Shown in pieces: positions 1-10,764 of a stretch of 64,000 bases of DNA (the first letter of the stretch is position 1; each line of letters opens with the position of its first letter). The notes under the pieces were generated by a model. That model saw nothing but the letters and a program-made list of their open reading frames with translations, ran no database searches and was not told the origin of the DNA. Origin of the DNA: Coprinellus micaceus (lineage: Eukaryota > Basidiomycota > Agaricomycetes > Agaricales > Psathyrellaceae); assembly GCA_951394405.1 (NCBI GenBank), contig OX596334.1:2604001-2668000 (forward strand). The letters are read 5' to 3'. The translations under genes and the position numbers were made by a program.

Positions 1-445
1 GCACGATGGGTTCTGATTTCGCTTTCCCCCTCGGCCGTGCCGTCCCCAGGGGCCTGAGGTGTGGCGTCCTCGATAGATGCAGCCCCATGGCAATTTGCTC
101 AATCGTCGGAGGCGCCGAGCCAGCCAGGATGTCGTCGGGTGTTAAAAAGTGGGGAGGCTGACTGCGGTTGGGGGACATTCGCTCCTCGGGGGTCGAGTAC
201 ACGCCTGATGGCCGCGAAGACGAGGGCTTCTCATGATCCCTATTCTTCGAAGACGGGGTGAGGCTGCGTTTCACCGACCCCAAAATCCTGGACGCCGAGC
301 TGCGTGCGGTGTGCGGGGAAGACGAGGGTGAGGCGGCATGGCGCGTTGGAGGGGTTTGAGGGGCAACAGCGGGGCATATCATGGCGTGGACGATATTCTT
401 GGGCGTTGATACCGCCCGCCGATGACGGCGTTGTAGAGAGTCCAT
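1..445 (-). CDS. 5' part of an unrecognised basidiomycete protein, cut by the left edge
   Basis: An open frame runs from an ATG at 443-445 on the minus strand off the left end of the window without a stop, giving about 148 residues. The protein is basic and rich in Ser, Pro and Arg (for example SPSSSPHTARSSASRILGSV), so it is probably disordered at the N-terminus. Near the edge is a more ordered-looking stretch, TPDDILAGSAPPTIEQIAMG followed by LHLSRTPHL. No signal peptide, membrane span or known domain is visible in the part present. I do not recognise the family. The long stop-free frame with ordinary codon use supports a real gene; an intron further in cannot be excluded. The next gene (CCCH protein) ends 134 bp upstream of its start, on the same strand. 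Confidence 0.6.
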   Translation of the reverse strand, partial: MDSLQRRHRRAVSTPKNIVHAMICPAVAPQTPPTRHAASPSSSPHTARSSASRILGSVKRSLTPSSKNRDHEKPSSSRPSGVYSTPEERMSPNRSQPPHFLTPDDILAGSAPPTIEQIAMGLHLSRTPHLRPLGTARPRGKAKSEPIV

Positions 446-579
446 GTCATGTCGAGCTCGACGATGGTGGTCGCGGTCCAAACGCACGGTTTCAATTGAC
501 AACAGGTATCAACTTGAGTGGCTGTGCAGAAACATTATTCAAATTCACAAAATCATAGTACAGCGGTACACTAGGGGCC

Positions 580-2268
580 TTATGAGGATGTCGCTCCTTC
601 ACCGTCGTCTTCGTCCCCATCCTCATCTTCCTGTCCTCCTTCCTCTTCGTGATCTTCAGCGTCATCCTCCTCCTCGTCACTGCTCTCCTCTTCGTCTTCG
701 CTCTCATGGAAGGTTAAGGAGATGAATTCGTCTCCCATACGCCCATCCTCAGCAAAGATTGCAGGCACCTCTGTCACACTAGGGCCAAAGTCAGTAATAA
801 CGCTGGGAGGCAATCCGGAGTTTGAGTCGCTTTTCGACTTGTCGGCTGTGGCAGCAGAAGCTACCGCCGCTTTTCGCCCCCGATTGGCCCGAATGACATG
901 GGGTAGCTTGCACCCCTTGGTGCTGCATGTGCCATTCTCAGCAAAATCAGGGCACTCTCGGACATGCTGCTTGTCGCAATCATACCCCTTCTCGCAGTAT
1001 CCAAGGACAGCGAAATCGCGACAGACGCCTTCTCGCTTGCCTACGTTCACGTGAGGGAAGAGACACCCAATTCTTGTACATCGCCCTTTGTTCAGGAAAT
1101 GTACACAGAGGGGCGTTCGCTCGGGTGTAGGGTCATGCGACAGGTTGCACGTTTCGGCATTGCTGGTACAGTTGCCTTGAAGGAAATTCCAGCAGATGGC
1201 GATCTTGGAGGGGTCGTGTTGATACATGCACGTCAAGCCGCGATTGCAAGTACCTGTGAGGATAAAAGGGATCCCATAGAGAGACAGAGAGGAGGGAATG
1301 TTATTGACCCGAGAAACGTCACTCCTTTCAGAATGAAAGAGCGAAAGAGTAACCGCACCTGTAGTTGTGAACCTTGGGCAAGGCTTGTTCAAGTATTTGC
1401 GCCTTTTCATCTCAACCCGTTCACTAGCAATTCATTAGCATCGGAATGATTCCGAAGGGTTGAACTTGTAACTGACCTCCACAACTTGCGGGTATTGTCC
1501 AAAGTCATGTTCCGTCCTCGCCCCCTTCGGGCCTTGGATTTGTAACTCCTAGATGCAGATATCAAATGGCCTGCCTTTCGGACGTATGGGAAGGATGCCG
1601 ATGGCGGCTTCGCTGTCGAAGGTTTGGACTTGGCGACTTCAAAACGGTCACCTTCCACATTCTATAGCTGTAAAGAAACGGCAACGTACGGTCTTTTCGA
1701 ACCAGTGATCGCGCAGAACTCTCAAAGGCAACACCCCCAATCAAAACATCTCTCGTTCCGTCAGGATTGACTGCTTTGGAGGAGGATGGCCGCGCAGCCG
1801 GGTTGCTACCTAAACCGATATCGGTCATACTATCCACAATGCCTTGAATTGCTTTACCGCTGGGTATACTGCTCGTCGATACAGCCGCAGTGGTCGCCGT
1901 CGAAAAGCTCGAGCTTATACCGACCGATTTTGAATTCTCAGAAGATGGCTGGGCGGTTGTTGAGGAGGATGCTTCGAGGCCTGGCCGAATGTATTTGTTG
2001 TTCATCCGGTAAGTGGAGCCCGAACCATAGTAGCTGTTGTATCCACGTCCACCGCGATATGCTCCCCGTCCACGGATTGGTGGGGCAGAGTGGGATGCAC
2101 TGCTGGTCGTAGTGGATTTGTGCTGATTGATAGACGCTATTTACCAGGACGATTGGGGTTAGCGAATAATGAATGGATGAACTGTGGAGAAGAAGACCTG
2201 ACCCGATCGGGGGAATACATACCTGTTAGCCTGGCTATCTCATTCCTAATATCAGTTTCAGATGACAT
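580..2268 (-). CDS. CCCH zinc-finger protein, ZC3H3 (Smicl) type
   Basis: The C-terminal half carries five closely spaced CCCH fingers: TGTCNRGLTCMYQH, ICWNFLQGNC...CNLSH, LCVHFLNKGRCTRIGCLFPH, VCRDFAVLGYCEKGYDCDKQH and CPDFAENGTCSTKGCKLPH. This spacing is that of ZC3H3, a nuclear mRNA polyadenylation and export factor family; the role here is inferred from the family. The N-terminus begins MSSETDIRNEIARLT, followed by a Gly/Arg/Tyr-rich patch (about residues 40-55) and a Ser/Thr-rich linker. The C-terminus is highly acidic. My model has five exons (2268-2223, 2136-1703, 1661-1477, 1423-1359, 1253-580), giving 467 residues. The 1662-1702 intron is only 41 nt with a weak GTTCGA donor; it is needed to keep frame, so an indel or sequencing error there is the alternative. 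Confidence 0.85.
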
Positions 2269-2397
2269 TAGTGTGACAGTGTGATGCTGGATGAAAGGAG
2301 GTGGTGGTAGTGAGAAGAGAAAGGCAGGTCAATGCTCAAAGTCCGGCGGCAGGTCGTGAGCGATGTTGTGGCTGACTAATGCCCTGATGTGTCACAC

Positions 2398-3397
2398 TGG
2401 GGGTGTCCAATCCCTGTATGTCACACGGCTGGCCCCTGTCACACTTTATAACGCTGTGACGCCAAAACCTGCAACAGGGTGCTCTTTGAGCCCATTGTGC
2501 GCCATTTAGTGTCTCCCTCTCGAGATGTAAATACTCTGAGGGTGGAAATGTATTATAAATGTAGATACACGACTACCATGGCTTGTTTTTGTTGCACCAA
2601 CGGATTGGGTGAGCCAACGAGGAGGCCAAAGGCACTGAGGCGCCCGTGTCACGGCCATGTTTCCTTTTTTGGCCGCGGGCCTAGTCACTCTGATCTTGAA
2701 GGTCCGGCACCTTCTGTCCCATATCTTTTGACTGAGTGCACTCGAAGCCACATAAAAGGCATATTTAGGTATCTGAAATGCAGCGCTATGCATCTATTAA
2801 AAGTTCGTGTGATCTACTTAACTCGGTCAGATTCAAATACGGGTATTGTTTGGTGTAATTGGGCGGTCTTGTAAAGAATAGAACTCGGAAGGTTCTGCTC
2901 AGATTGACAAGGTATATAGAGAGCTTCGTCTCTGGTACGTTCTGGCTATAGATCTCCGACATTACATCTTCTATTGGAAGTTCAGAAACATTGGATACTA
3001 CCCAGTTCAAGGGGTCATCTCGGGATTGAAAGAAGATTTAAACAATTGAATGCCGGAGAGTTGTTCTTATAGCTTTCCACTACAAGAATGCCCTATAAAT
3101 TGTTCCCGTACGTGTAGCCGTTCTTGAGTTCTATTCTTTACAAGTTTTCCCTGCCAAATTGGCCGTGACTTGGGGTGAATTCCCATATATCTGGCCCCGT
3201 ACCTGGCTTGAACACTTTAAAAATTTCCAACATACTAATCTACTATGTGTGCATCTATTCCACATTTTATTTGAGTTGGATCTGACGTGTAGAGCCTGCA
3301 GTCGAGCAAAGCGCCCTCGGTTTCACCTATCGGCCTGTGACACGCGCGTGACGCCATTGTCACGCGCGTCGGCCGTATAGGGAATTGGACACCCCCA
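2398..3397. mobile_element. Non-autonomous DNA transposon, 1,000 bp, with terminal inverted repeats
   Basis: The ends are inverted repeats: TGGGGGTGTCCAAT followed by CCCT at 2398, and its complement ending at 3397, matching for 14 bp and then continuing after a 1-bp indel. The element is flanked by the same 7 bp, GTCACAC, at 2391-2397 and 3398-3404, consistent with a target-site duplication. Copies of TGTCACAC also lie just inside the left end (about 2419 and 2437), and GTGACAC/GTCACGC motifs lie inside the right end, which look like subterminal transposase-binding repeats. No coding capacity is seen. A 7-8 bp duplication points to a hAT-like or similar superfamily, but I cannot assign it. 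Confidence 0.75.
2868..3144. repeat. Inverted repeat nested inside the 1-kb element (19-bp arms)
   Basis: CTTGTAAAGAATAGAACTC at 2868-2886 recurs as its exact complement at 3126-3144, bounding 277 bp within the larger element. It may be a second, nested foldback element or an internal palindrome of the host element. No flanking duplication is clear. Confidence 0.6.
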
Positions 3398-3665
3398 GTC
3401 ACACGATTGTCATGCTGTTCAGGGGCTGTTTCCAAGCCCAGAAGTGATTATGGCGAAGTTGCAGACCCTTAAAATCAGTGTGCCTCAAGATTAGAGGACC
3501 ATACATATACCGCTTCACACATGGTCTACCCATAAAATGACAGGCACACCAATTAGATGAAATAGCTTCTGAACCTCATTTCCACAGCAGCGGTGTGCAC
3601 TTCAGAGAGCCAATAATTACACAACGTGCAGGTATCATATGGGTTCTCTCCCAAGCAATATTAAA

Positions 3666-5852
3666 TCAGACCAACCCACTCTCGGCGACGCCCGACCTCC
3701 TCAAGACCCCAGCCAACACATTATCAACATCAGGCAGGCTCGCCTCCTTCTTAAAAATCTCTAGGAACGCCTTGCCACGAAGCCTCTGGGTAGATTGTAA
3801 CGTCGCATCGTCCTCGAAATCAGACGTGGCTGCCAACCCTCGTTTGGCGATGTGCCAACTCTGGGGGTTCTGGCCGCGCGAGTAGACTTCGAGAACGTCA
3901 CGGTCCCTAAGAGTTCGTCAGCAAGACTGCCAAATCACCAGACGGAAAGGAAAATATGGATTTACCTCTCGAACAGCGAAATTGCATTATGCAAATGCCC
4001 CGAATCTGAAGCGAATCCAGGACTTTGCAGCACGTATTGCTCAGTCGATATGGCATGTTGATCAGGAGATTGTAATATCTTGCTAGCGGTCGGCAACGAC
4101 TCTGACATTCGGGCCAAGGCAGCGTTCTGGATGGTGAGCTGGACTTCTTCGAGCAAGTCATTGGCATGCTGAGCCGCAACAGACAGAAACTCTTCTACGT
4201 CTGTGAACCCTGGAAGACTCGGGTCTGATATCAGCGCAAGAACCATACCGTCGCGCTGTGAAGTCGGTCAGTAGTGTTCAGGACATCAAGGATTTTGAGA
4301 AGATAGCCTTACAACGTAGAAATGGACGTCACACTTCTTTGTCGATATAGGATCTTCGGGAGGCGCGAGGTATACGCGGCGACACAGGAATGACGGCGGA
4401 GGGGGAGAGGGAGCGCGGGGTCGAGGAAGAATTGTCATAGAAGACATGGGGGATTCCTGCGTCGATGTCCCCCACTCGAGTTGGAGTGCATTTTCACCGG
4501 CCTCCCCCTTCTCTTCTTCAGAGCCTATGTCAGGATCACTTCGCGGCTCCGCGCCGTCCCTGTTCTCGCCCTCGTTACCATCCGGAGCCCCGACAGACAG
4601 TCCTTCAGAGGCGAGAGCCTCCCGCAGAGATTTTGCATCAATGTGAACCTCCTGACGGCTATCATCTGACTGCGATTCCTCCCTCGGCGCATCCTGGCTG
4701 AGCGGTGGTGATGACTTCTCGGGGCTTTGATTTCTGCTCTTCCCGAAAGTCAAGTAGCTCTGCCAGTTCCACGTCCGCATGTCCATATTCACGTTGACAG
4801 CTGGGAGCCACGGACTAGATGAATCCGACTTTGGTTTATTAGGCTCGGGTGAATGTATCGGTTCGCGAATGGTATCAACAGACGAGGTCAGGGGGACGTC
4901 AGCAGGAGATGTAGGCGGGGGTATCATGGTCATAAGAAGCTCTGCTAGAGCGGATGGATATGCGTTGGATGTATACCGGGTGGAGGGGATGATGTGGGTT
5001 GGAGAAAGCGCGACGGGCGCGACCGATTCTGGAATGTTGACTGAGAAGGTGTCAAGCAGGGGTGTCAGTGAGGTGTAGTAAGGCTGCAGAGGTACGCCTG
5101 GTGGACGAAGTTAGCTGAGATCTGCATATGCGCATTAAGACTAACCCAGTTGCTCCACGATGTGCGGCTTGTCCTCTAAGTTCCACGACCACGCCCAGGG
5201 CGTGAAGAATCGCTCCAACTGCAACTCTAAAGCCTCCTGCCCTAGTTCCAACAGGATGGACGCAAACGACCCGTGCGATAGTTTAAATCGTTCGTAAGCG
5301 CGCAAGATCTGGCTACGAGTAGCGATATCGTGTACAGTGCCATCGTCGTAGTCGTAGGCGGTCTCTGCAGAGGCTTTAGGCGCGGGTGTTTTGGGTTTCC
5401 CCTTATTCGAAGGTTTGCTTGTTGGAGCCTGTACTTTCTTGGGCAGTTCTACAGTCTTGAACCCTCGTCAGACGAAGAGGGTGCGCATTGTGGGACAGCC
5501 AGACTAACTGCATTGAACCAGAAACCGGGCTCCGGAGACACCAAAATCATGCGGCGAGATTGTGAATGGACACTTTCGCATTCATCATTGGGGTTGAACA
5601 GCCTACACTGACAGTTTAGGGCTGTGAACGACGTTCAATGAGCTCGACGTACTCTGAGAAGTTCACGAGCGCCTTCGCAAGCCCTATCTGCCTGAGCATC
5701 CGATCCCTGGATACCGCCCTCTCCTTGGATGTGTAAAACAGGATATGAGCCTGCTCCTCCGCATCTTCGTCATCGTCTTCGGCAGGGTGCTTTGGCTGTA
5801 GCGTAGGATTGTAGATGGCCAGATACAAGAGGCCAGAGGGAAGGCGACTCAT
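3666..5852 (-). CDS. CCZ1: Vacuolar fusion protein CCZ1
   Basis: CCZ1 partners MON1 to form the guanine-exchange factor that activates Rab7/Ypt7 on late endosomes and vacuoles. The N-terminus starts MSRLPSGLLYLAIYNPTL, the first longin-domain strand of CCZ1, followed by an acidic EDDDEDAEEQAHILFYTS block and the SRDRMLRQIGLAKALVNFSE helix. Splicing then gives LFNPNDECESVHSQSRRMIL and PEPGFWFNATVEL, both CCZ1 hallmarks. A second domain (VHDIATRSQILRAYERFKLS, HGSFASILLELG) and a long Ser/Pro/Glu-rich insert follow. The C-terminal exons read DGMVLALISDPSLPGF and EIFKKEASLPDVDNVLAGVL, matching the last CCZ1 domain. Key introns are a 53-nt one after WFNA and one after the VEQLG exon. The start is the first ATG matching the family N-terminus; the frame extends upstream without support. 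Confidence 0.9.
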
Positions 5853-6163
5853 GTCATAGTTGACGGGAGAGGTGTGGGTACTGTGCCATGTCGCTCGAAT
5901 AAGAAATTGAGTGATGACTCTGACATCACAAGCCCCTAAATCGGATCTCATCCAATTCCAGTCGTCACGAGAGGGAAGTACAAAGCGGACGCTGTGTAAG
6001 TTCTAGAAATGTGAGCTATGTACATGTGCGGAATACTTTAGGGGGACAAGATCGCAGGACAGAGTGAATGGTACAGGTAGAAGACACTGAGGAGAGATAT
6101 GCGCGACAATGCAGCGATGAATATGGTAGGGAGGAATGAATGAGAGAATTGTGAATCACATAT

Positions 6164-9100
6164 CTAAGTCGTTTTCGTCGAGTCGTGGGGTGCCTCTGGG
6201 TCCGTTTCAACGTCCACGTTGGCATTATCATCCGGCTCCGGGTAGAGGTCAATTTCGTCTGCTAGCGGGCTCCCACCAGATGCCGCGTCTGAATACGAAG
6301 GCGATCCTCGATTACTCCTAGGTTCCCACCCGTCATCTCCATCTTCGTCCACGCCTATGTTGAAGGAGTATGTGCTTGAATAGGTGGGATCCCACATGTT
6401 TTCGGCCGCAGAGTCAAAGTCCTGGTCGACCTCTGCTTCGTTGGAAGACGTTGGGGAGGGTTTACGGAAATGGGAGCGATCTGAAAAACCATAACTATGA
6501 GCGGTAGAGAAAACGGGATCATAAGAGTCGGATACGAGCGATTCATTGTGGGGATCTTCGTAAGCGGGTGCGTCGTCTGATAGGTGAGGGGCCAAGGCCA
6601 TCATCTCTGCGACACCTGGGATCGACATTGGGTTGTGGGGATCGTATCCCAAGCGTTTCACGAGGCTATTCGTCTTGGAATCGAACTTCCCGTCTACGTG
6701 CCCCTCATTTTCGCTCGGGGGCGTCGGCAATTGCCCGTCCGCTGATCGTGGAGCGTCGCCTTGTGTTTCTTCGGCAGGATCGGGCAGTGGTTCGGGGGCC
6801 TCGTCCTTGTGTTTCTGGACTTTGTCATGGGTTTTTCCACCGAGAGGAGTTGTCGAGCGACGGCGGTAGAAGAGTAGGTATGCATTGGGGTTCTGGGGGG
6901 TGGCGGTGAATGCGAAGAAAACAAGGCGAGGGTGGACCAGTACTTACAATTGCACTTGCGGCTTTCGCCTCCGTCACGTATCCGTCATCGAAGTGATACC
7001 ACTTCCCATTCTGATGGTTGGCGCTGTAGGCGCGATAGTGACCCCCACCAAGGCCACCCATGTGCTCATCCACGGCGAAGAGGTCATACAGAAGAGGTTC
7101 CTCAAGGTTGAGAGACTTGAATTCCTCAACCTCAACTCCTTGCTCCTTCAGGCGTTTGGCTACCGCGCGCTCGCCGATCTTATCTCCCAAATCCAAGCCT
7201 TCGATCGGGAAGTCGACGAGCGCATCGATCTTATCGCGAAGAATGCGGTTGTTGCTGAATCGCTTTAGGTGAACCACAAGGATATCCGGAGCCTTCCAGA
7301 GATCGAATTTCTTCGTCGCTTGCTGGTGCTTCTTGCACTTGGGGCAGTACCACAGATCATCCTCTCCTAGCTGCTCTTCCCTCACAAATTCTTCCAGACA
7401 ATCCTCCAGGGTCAACCCTTTCTTCTTCTTCTGAGAACTCGCCTTCTTCCCTTCAGAATACTCAGGGTGGACAAATTCCTCCCATACCCTCCACTTAGCG
7501 TGCTCGAACGAGGTCGCATGTTCTCCGAAGAAGTAGGCCTTCATGTTCTCGTCGAACTCGCAGTAAAGACCATCGCTCTCCCTCAGCAGCGAGGATAGGC
7601 CGTAGTTCTCCGCCTCTTCCTTGCGGTCCTCCCACGTCAGCCACTTGCTTTGAGAGTATGATGAATACAGGTTCCCTGTGTCCTTGTGGTTGGCCTGGAG
7701 GCGGAGGTCGAATAGATCCTTCTTCGCTCGTACGGGTCGTGGCGTCGTCGCGGGCTCCTCAACCGGGGGGTCCACATCCATGCTCTTCTCCTCCGTCAGA
7801 TCCACTACAGGCTGCTCAACTTCCCGTACGTCGCCCTCGGGGGTGATCTCAGTTACGGACTCTAACGGCGGCGTAAAGGTCGGGTGTGACGAGATCTTGG
7901 TGATCGCATCCTCAACATCCAGCGAATGTTCCCATTGATAAAGGTCCGGCGCGTGGGCAGTCCATCGTTCAAGGCGAGAAACGACGTTGTGATAGATAGC
8001 GTCCACGGAAGTGCCATCCTCCTTGCTAATGACGACGATGGTTGGATAGCCGAAGTAGGACACCTGGGTACGCGTTGACCCATACATGCTTGCTTTGATG
8101 GGATGTTTCTGGTCGGCGAGGAAAAGAGGCAGGATCCAAGGGTCATCGACTTTCTTCTTGTAACCCCAGCCCTGACGAGCGTTACAGGGAAGCTCGTAGC
8201 ACACGATGGTGTCGGCGGTGCCCATATCCGCAACGGCTACTTTGTCGTCCAAGGGCTTATAGAACCGATGGTTGAAGATTTCCATCGTACAAAGCTGCGC
8301 AAGTCTTAGTTGGCACAGGTACTCGAAAGCGAGGTCGACTCACATTTTCCGGAGGAGCGTCCATCCACCGGCCGAGCAAAGCACGCAACTCCTTAAAGGT
8401 TGCATCTCGGTTGATTTCAACAGGTACCTTGGGGGAATTAGAATATGTTGAAGGTACCAAAATGACTCGAACTCACCTCGACGTGAGGTTTAGCCTGATC
8501 CCATGGAATGTAGTAGATACTGTGGCTCCATTTTTTCTCAACCGGAAGAGGGAGGGTCAAGTACATGAAAGGATCGAATGTGATCGACACCTTTTCCCAC
8601 AGTCAGAAAACCCACCGTGGCGAGGACGAACACTTACCTTCTGGCATTCAGGGCAGACCAAAGTGCTTTGGTACTGACCCTGGAATAAGTCGACGATCAC
8701 ACTGTCGTTTCGCAACATATATCCATCCCATGAATCCTTGGCCAACTTGGCCAGCTCTACATCCCCTCCTCCTTCCCAATCCGGCTTCTCGACGTAGGGC
8801 TTCTTCAGCACGCGGTTCAGATCCTCATGAAGACCATCCAGCAGGAATGCGACGAGCTCTTGCGTGTCGTGCTGTTGATAACCGCTGAACTGGGGTGCAA
8901 ATCTCTGAAGCGTCTGCTTGAACTCCCTTGGGGAATAAGAGTTCGAAGGTCCGCTCGACGCCCAGATGCGCTCAAGCAGGGAACCAAATACCTCGGCGAT
9001 GGCCCCGCGCATCCCGAGGGGGTTATCGAAGTTCAGCTCGGTTTTGAAGACGCCGCCTGCGTGTTGTGGACGTGAGCTGGTGCTCGTGAGTTTGCAAAGA

Positions 9101-10547
9101 GGATGAGCTCACTCAAAAAGTATTCTGCCAACTCTTCCGTATGGGCGAGGCACTGCAGCGCAGAATTCATGAAGCAGGTATTTCCCCTAGTCCGATGAGC
9201 ACACATGGTGAAGCTCGAGCGACCGCCCTACTCACATATTACCTAGGCCCAATGTCCCGGGTACGAGGGTCTTGCTGTAACTCTTGTTGCTGGTAGTAGA
9301 CTTGTTGCTGAAGCCACTGAAGAAGTCTGTGGTCGTCGTCTTGGTCGTCGCCGTGGCAGTTGAAGTAGCCGTTGTAGCAGATTTGGAAGAAGACGACCCC
9401 ATACGATTGAAGAAAGAATCTTTGGAGTCGAAAAGGGGAGGCGGGCCTTCTATAGCAAGGGTGTTTTTGGATGAGTCCGATTCCACGAGCCATCCATCAC
9501 TGGATTTGAACTCGACGATATAGGCGTCTCCATCTTCTATGCCGTGATCCTCAAGCGATATCTCGCTTTCTTCAACGATATCTGCGCCCAAGTCTTCCAT
9601 CTTCTCTGTCGGAAACTCGACCGTCCTCCAGTCATCGATGTTGGTCAACTTCCAAACGCGATATGGAACCCCGGATGAATCGTCGACTTTCACAGCTTCA
9701 GCCACCTTGGCGCATAGACTCTTGACCGAATCTCCAATCGAAACAGGAATCGCTGGATGAGGGGGTCCGAGCGACAAGTTGGTAGGTGCGTCTGTCGCGA
9801 GGCGAAAGACCTTGATCTTCGGTGGATAGAGCTCCAAGGACGATGTTTTCGCATAGACTCCCCTTGTCGTCACGCGCCGAGGGAGCGGATGCTGGGGTTG
9901 GCCATACCTGCTCTCCAGTAAGCTAGTAAAACATCTGTGAGCGCTAAAAGTACGAACCACGTCGTCAAAGCTGTCCACACATCTTCTGGGACATACTCTA
10001 CATCTATCCCCTCAATGAGACCCTTTTTGAGATCGCCGGCATCATCCAGCAGGGGCAAGTTGTCGACTGGGCCGAGATCTTGTTCAGAGACCGCCTCATC
10101 TTTACCCGCTTCTCCCGTGCAAGCGCGGCTCCAGCACTTAAACCAGCGCTTTGACACGAGGTGCCACGTCTCCCCGGCCTCCATCTTTCCAGACTTGCCC
10201 TTCTCCACGAACGAGACCTTGTCTATCGGTGCCATGTTGTGGAGAGGCGAGTGCTCCTGGTGTGGCATGGTGGAGAGAAATGGTGGAATGGTTTCTTCGC
10301 CTTGCTCGGCCATGTATGAATCAATCTCTTGGGCTGAATCGGCGAGAGTCAGGCTGGACATCTGATCCGAACTTGGACTTCGCACTGCGGGGTCCAATGG
10401 GGCGGTATCGGATACTGGGCGCTTCACTGATGACGAGGATGTGTCTGACTGCATGGAACGACTGCGTTGACGCTTGCGACTGGGCTGAACGGCGGCGTCT
10501 GCAGGATCCAGGGCTGGTGAGCTCGCTGGGGAGGGGAGGGAGGCCAT
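6164..10547 (-). CDS. Ubiquitin carboxyl-terminal hydrolase, UBP12 / USP4-USP15 type
   Basis: This is a large cysteine protease that removes ubiquitin from proteins. After a disordered N-terminus ([20 protein letters not shown]) comes a DUSP domain ([26 protein letters not shown]). A ubiquitin-like domain follows ([28 protein letters not shown]). The catalytic Cys box is rebuilt across an intron as [18 protein letters not shown]. It is followed by the [21 protein letters not shown] motif and a zinc-ribbon CPEC. A long insert (about 350 residues) precedes the second half: [33 protein letters not shown] and the His box [22 protein letters not shown]. The tail after LLFYRRR is long and acidic. 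Split catalytic domain, DUSP and Ubl order match the USP4/11/15 and yeast Ubp12 group. It is divergent from the kinase gene, with 217 bp between start codons. Confidence 0.93.
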
Positions 10548-10764
10548 TGAGAGGGTTCTCCCCAATACAAAAATATGAAAGAACAATCCAAAAGACAGAA
10601 TCGATTTCACTTCGACGCGTCACAGTCAAGGCTATTGCTTACATCATGTCCATCACATGCGCCGCCGTCGGACTCGGAGGACCACTCAGGCACTCGTCTT
10701 GGGTCCACCTGAGTAGTCTTCGCGATGTGGGGCCCTTCTCGCTCTCGCCTTCTTCCCTACCGTC
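10548..10764. promoter_or_regulatory. Shared divergent promoter of the ubiquitin protease and dihydroxyacetone kinase genes
   Basis: Only 217 bp separate the two start codons, so both promoters and both 5' leaders must lie here or overlap the coding exons. I see no clear TATA box. A possible pyrimidine-rich initiator region (TCTCGCCTTCTTCCCTACC) lies just before the kinase start. Confidence 0.55.
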
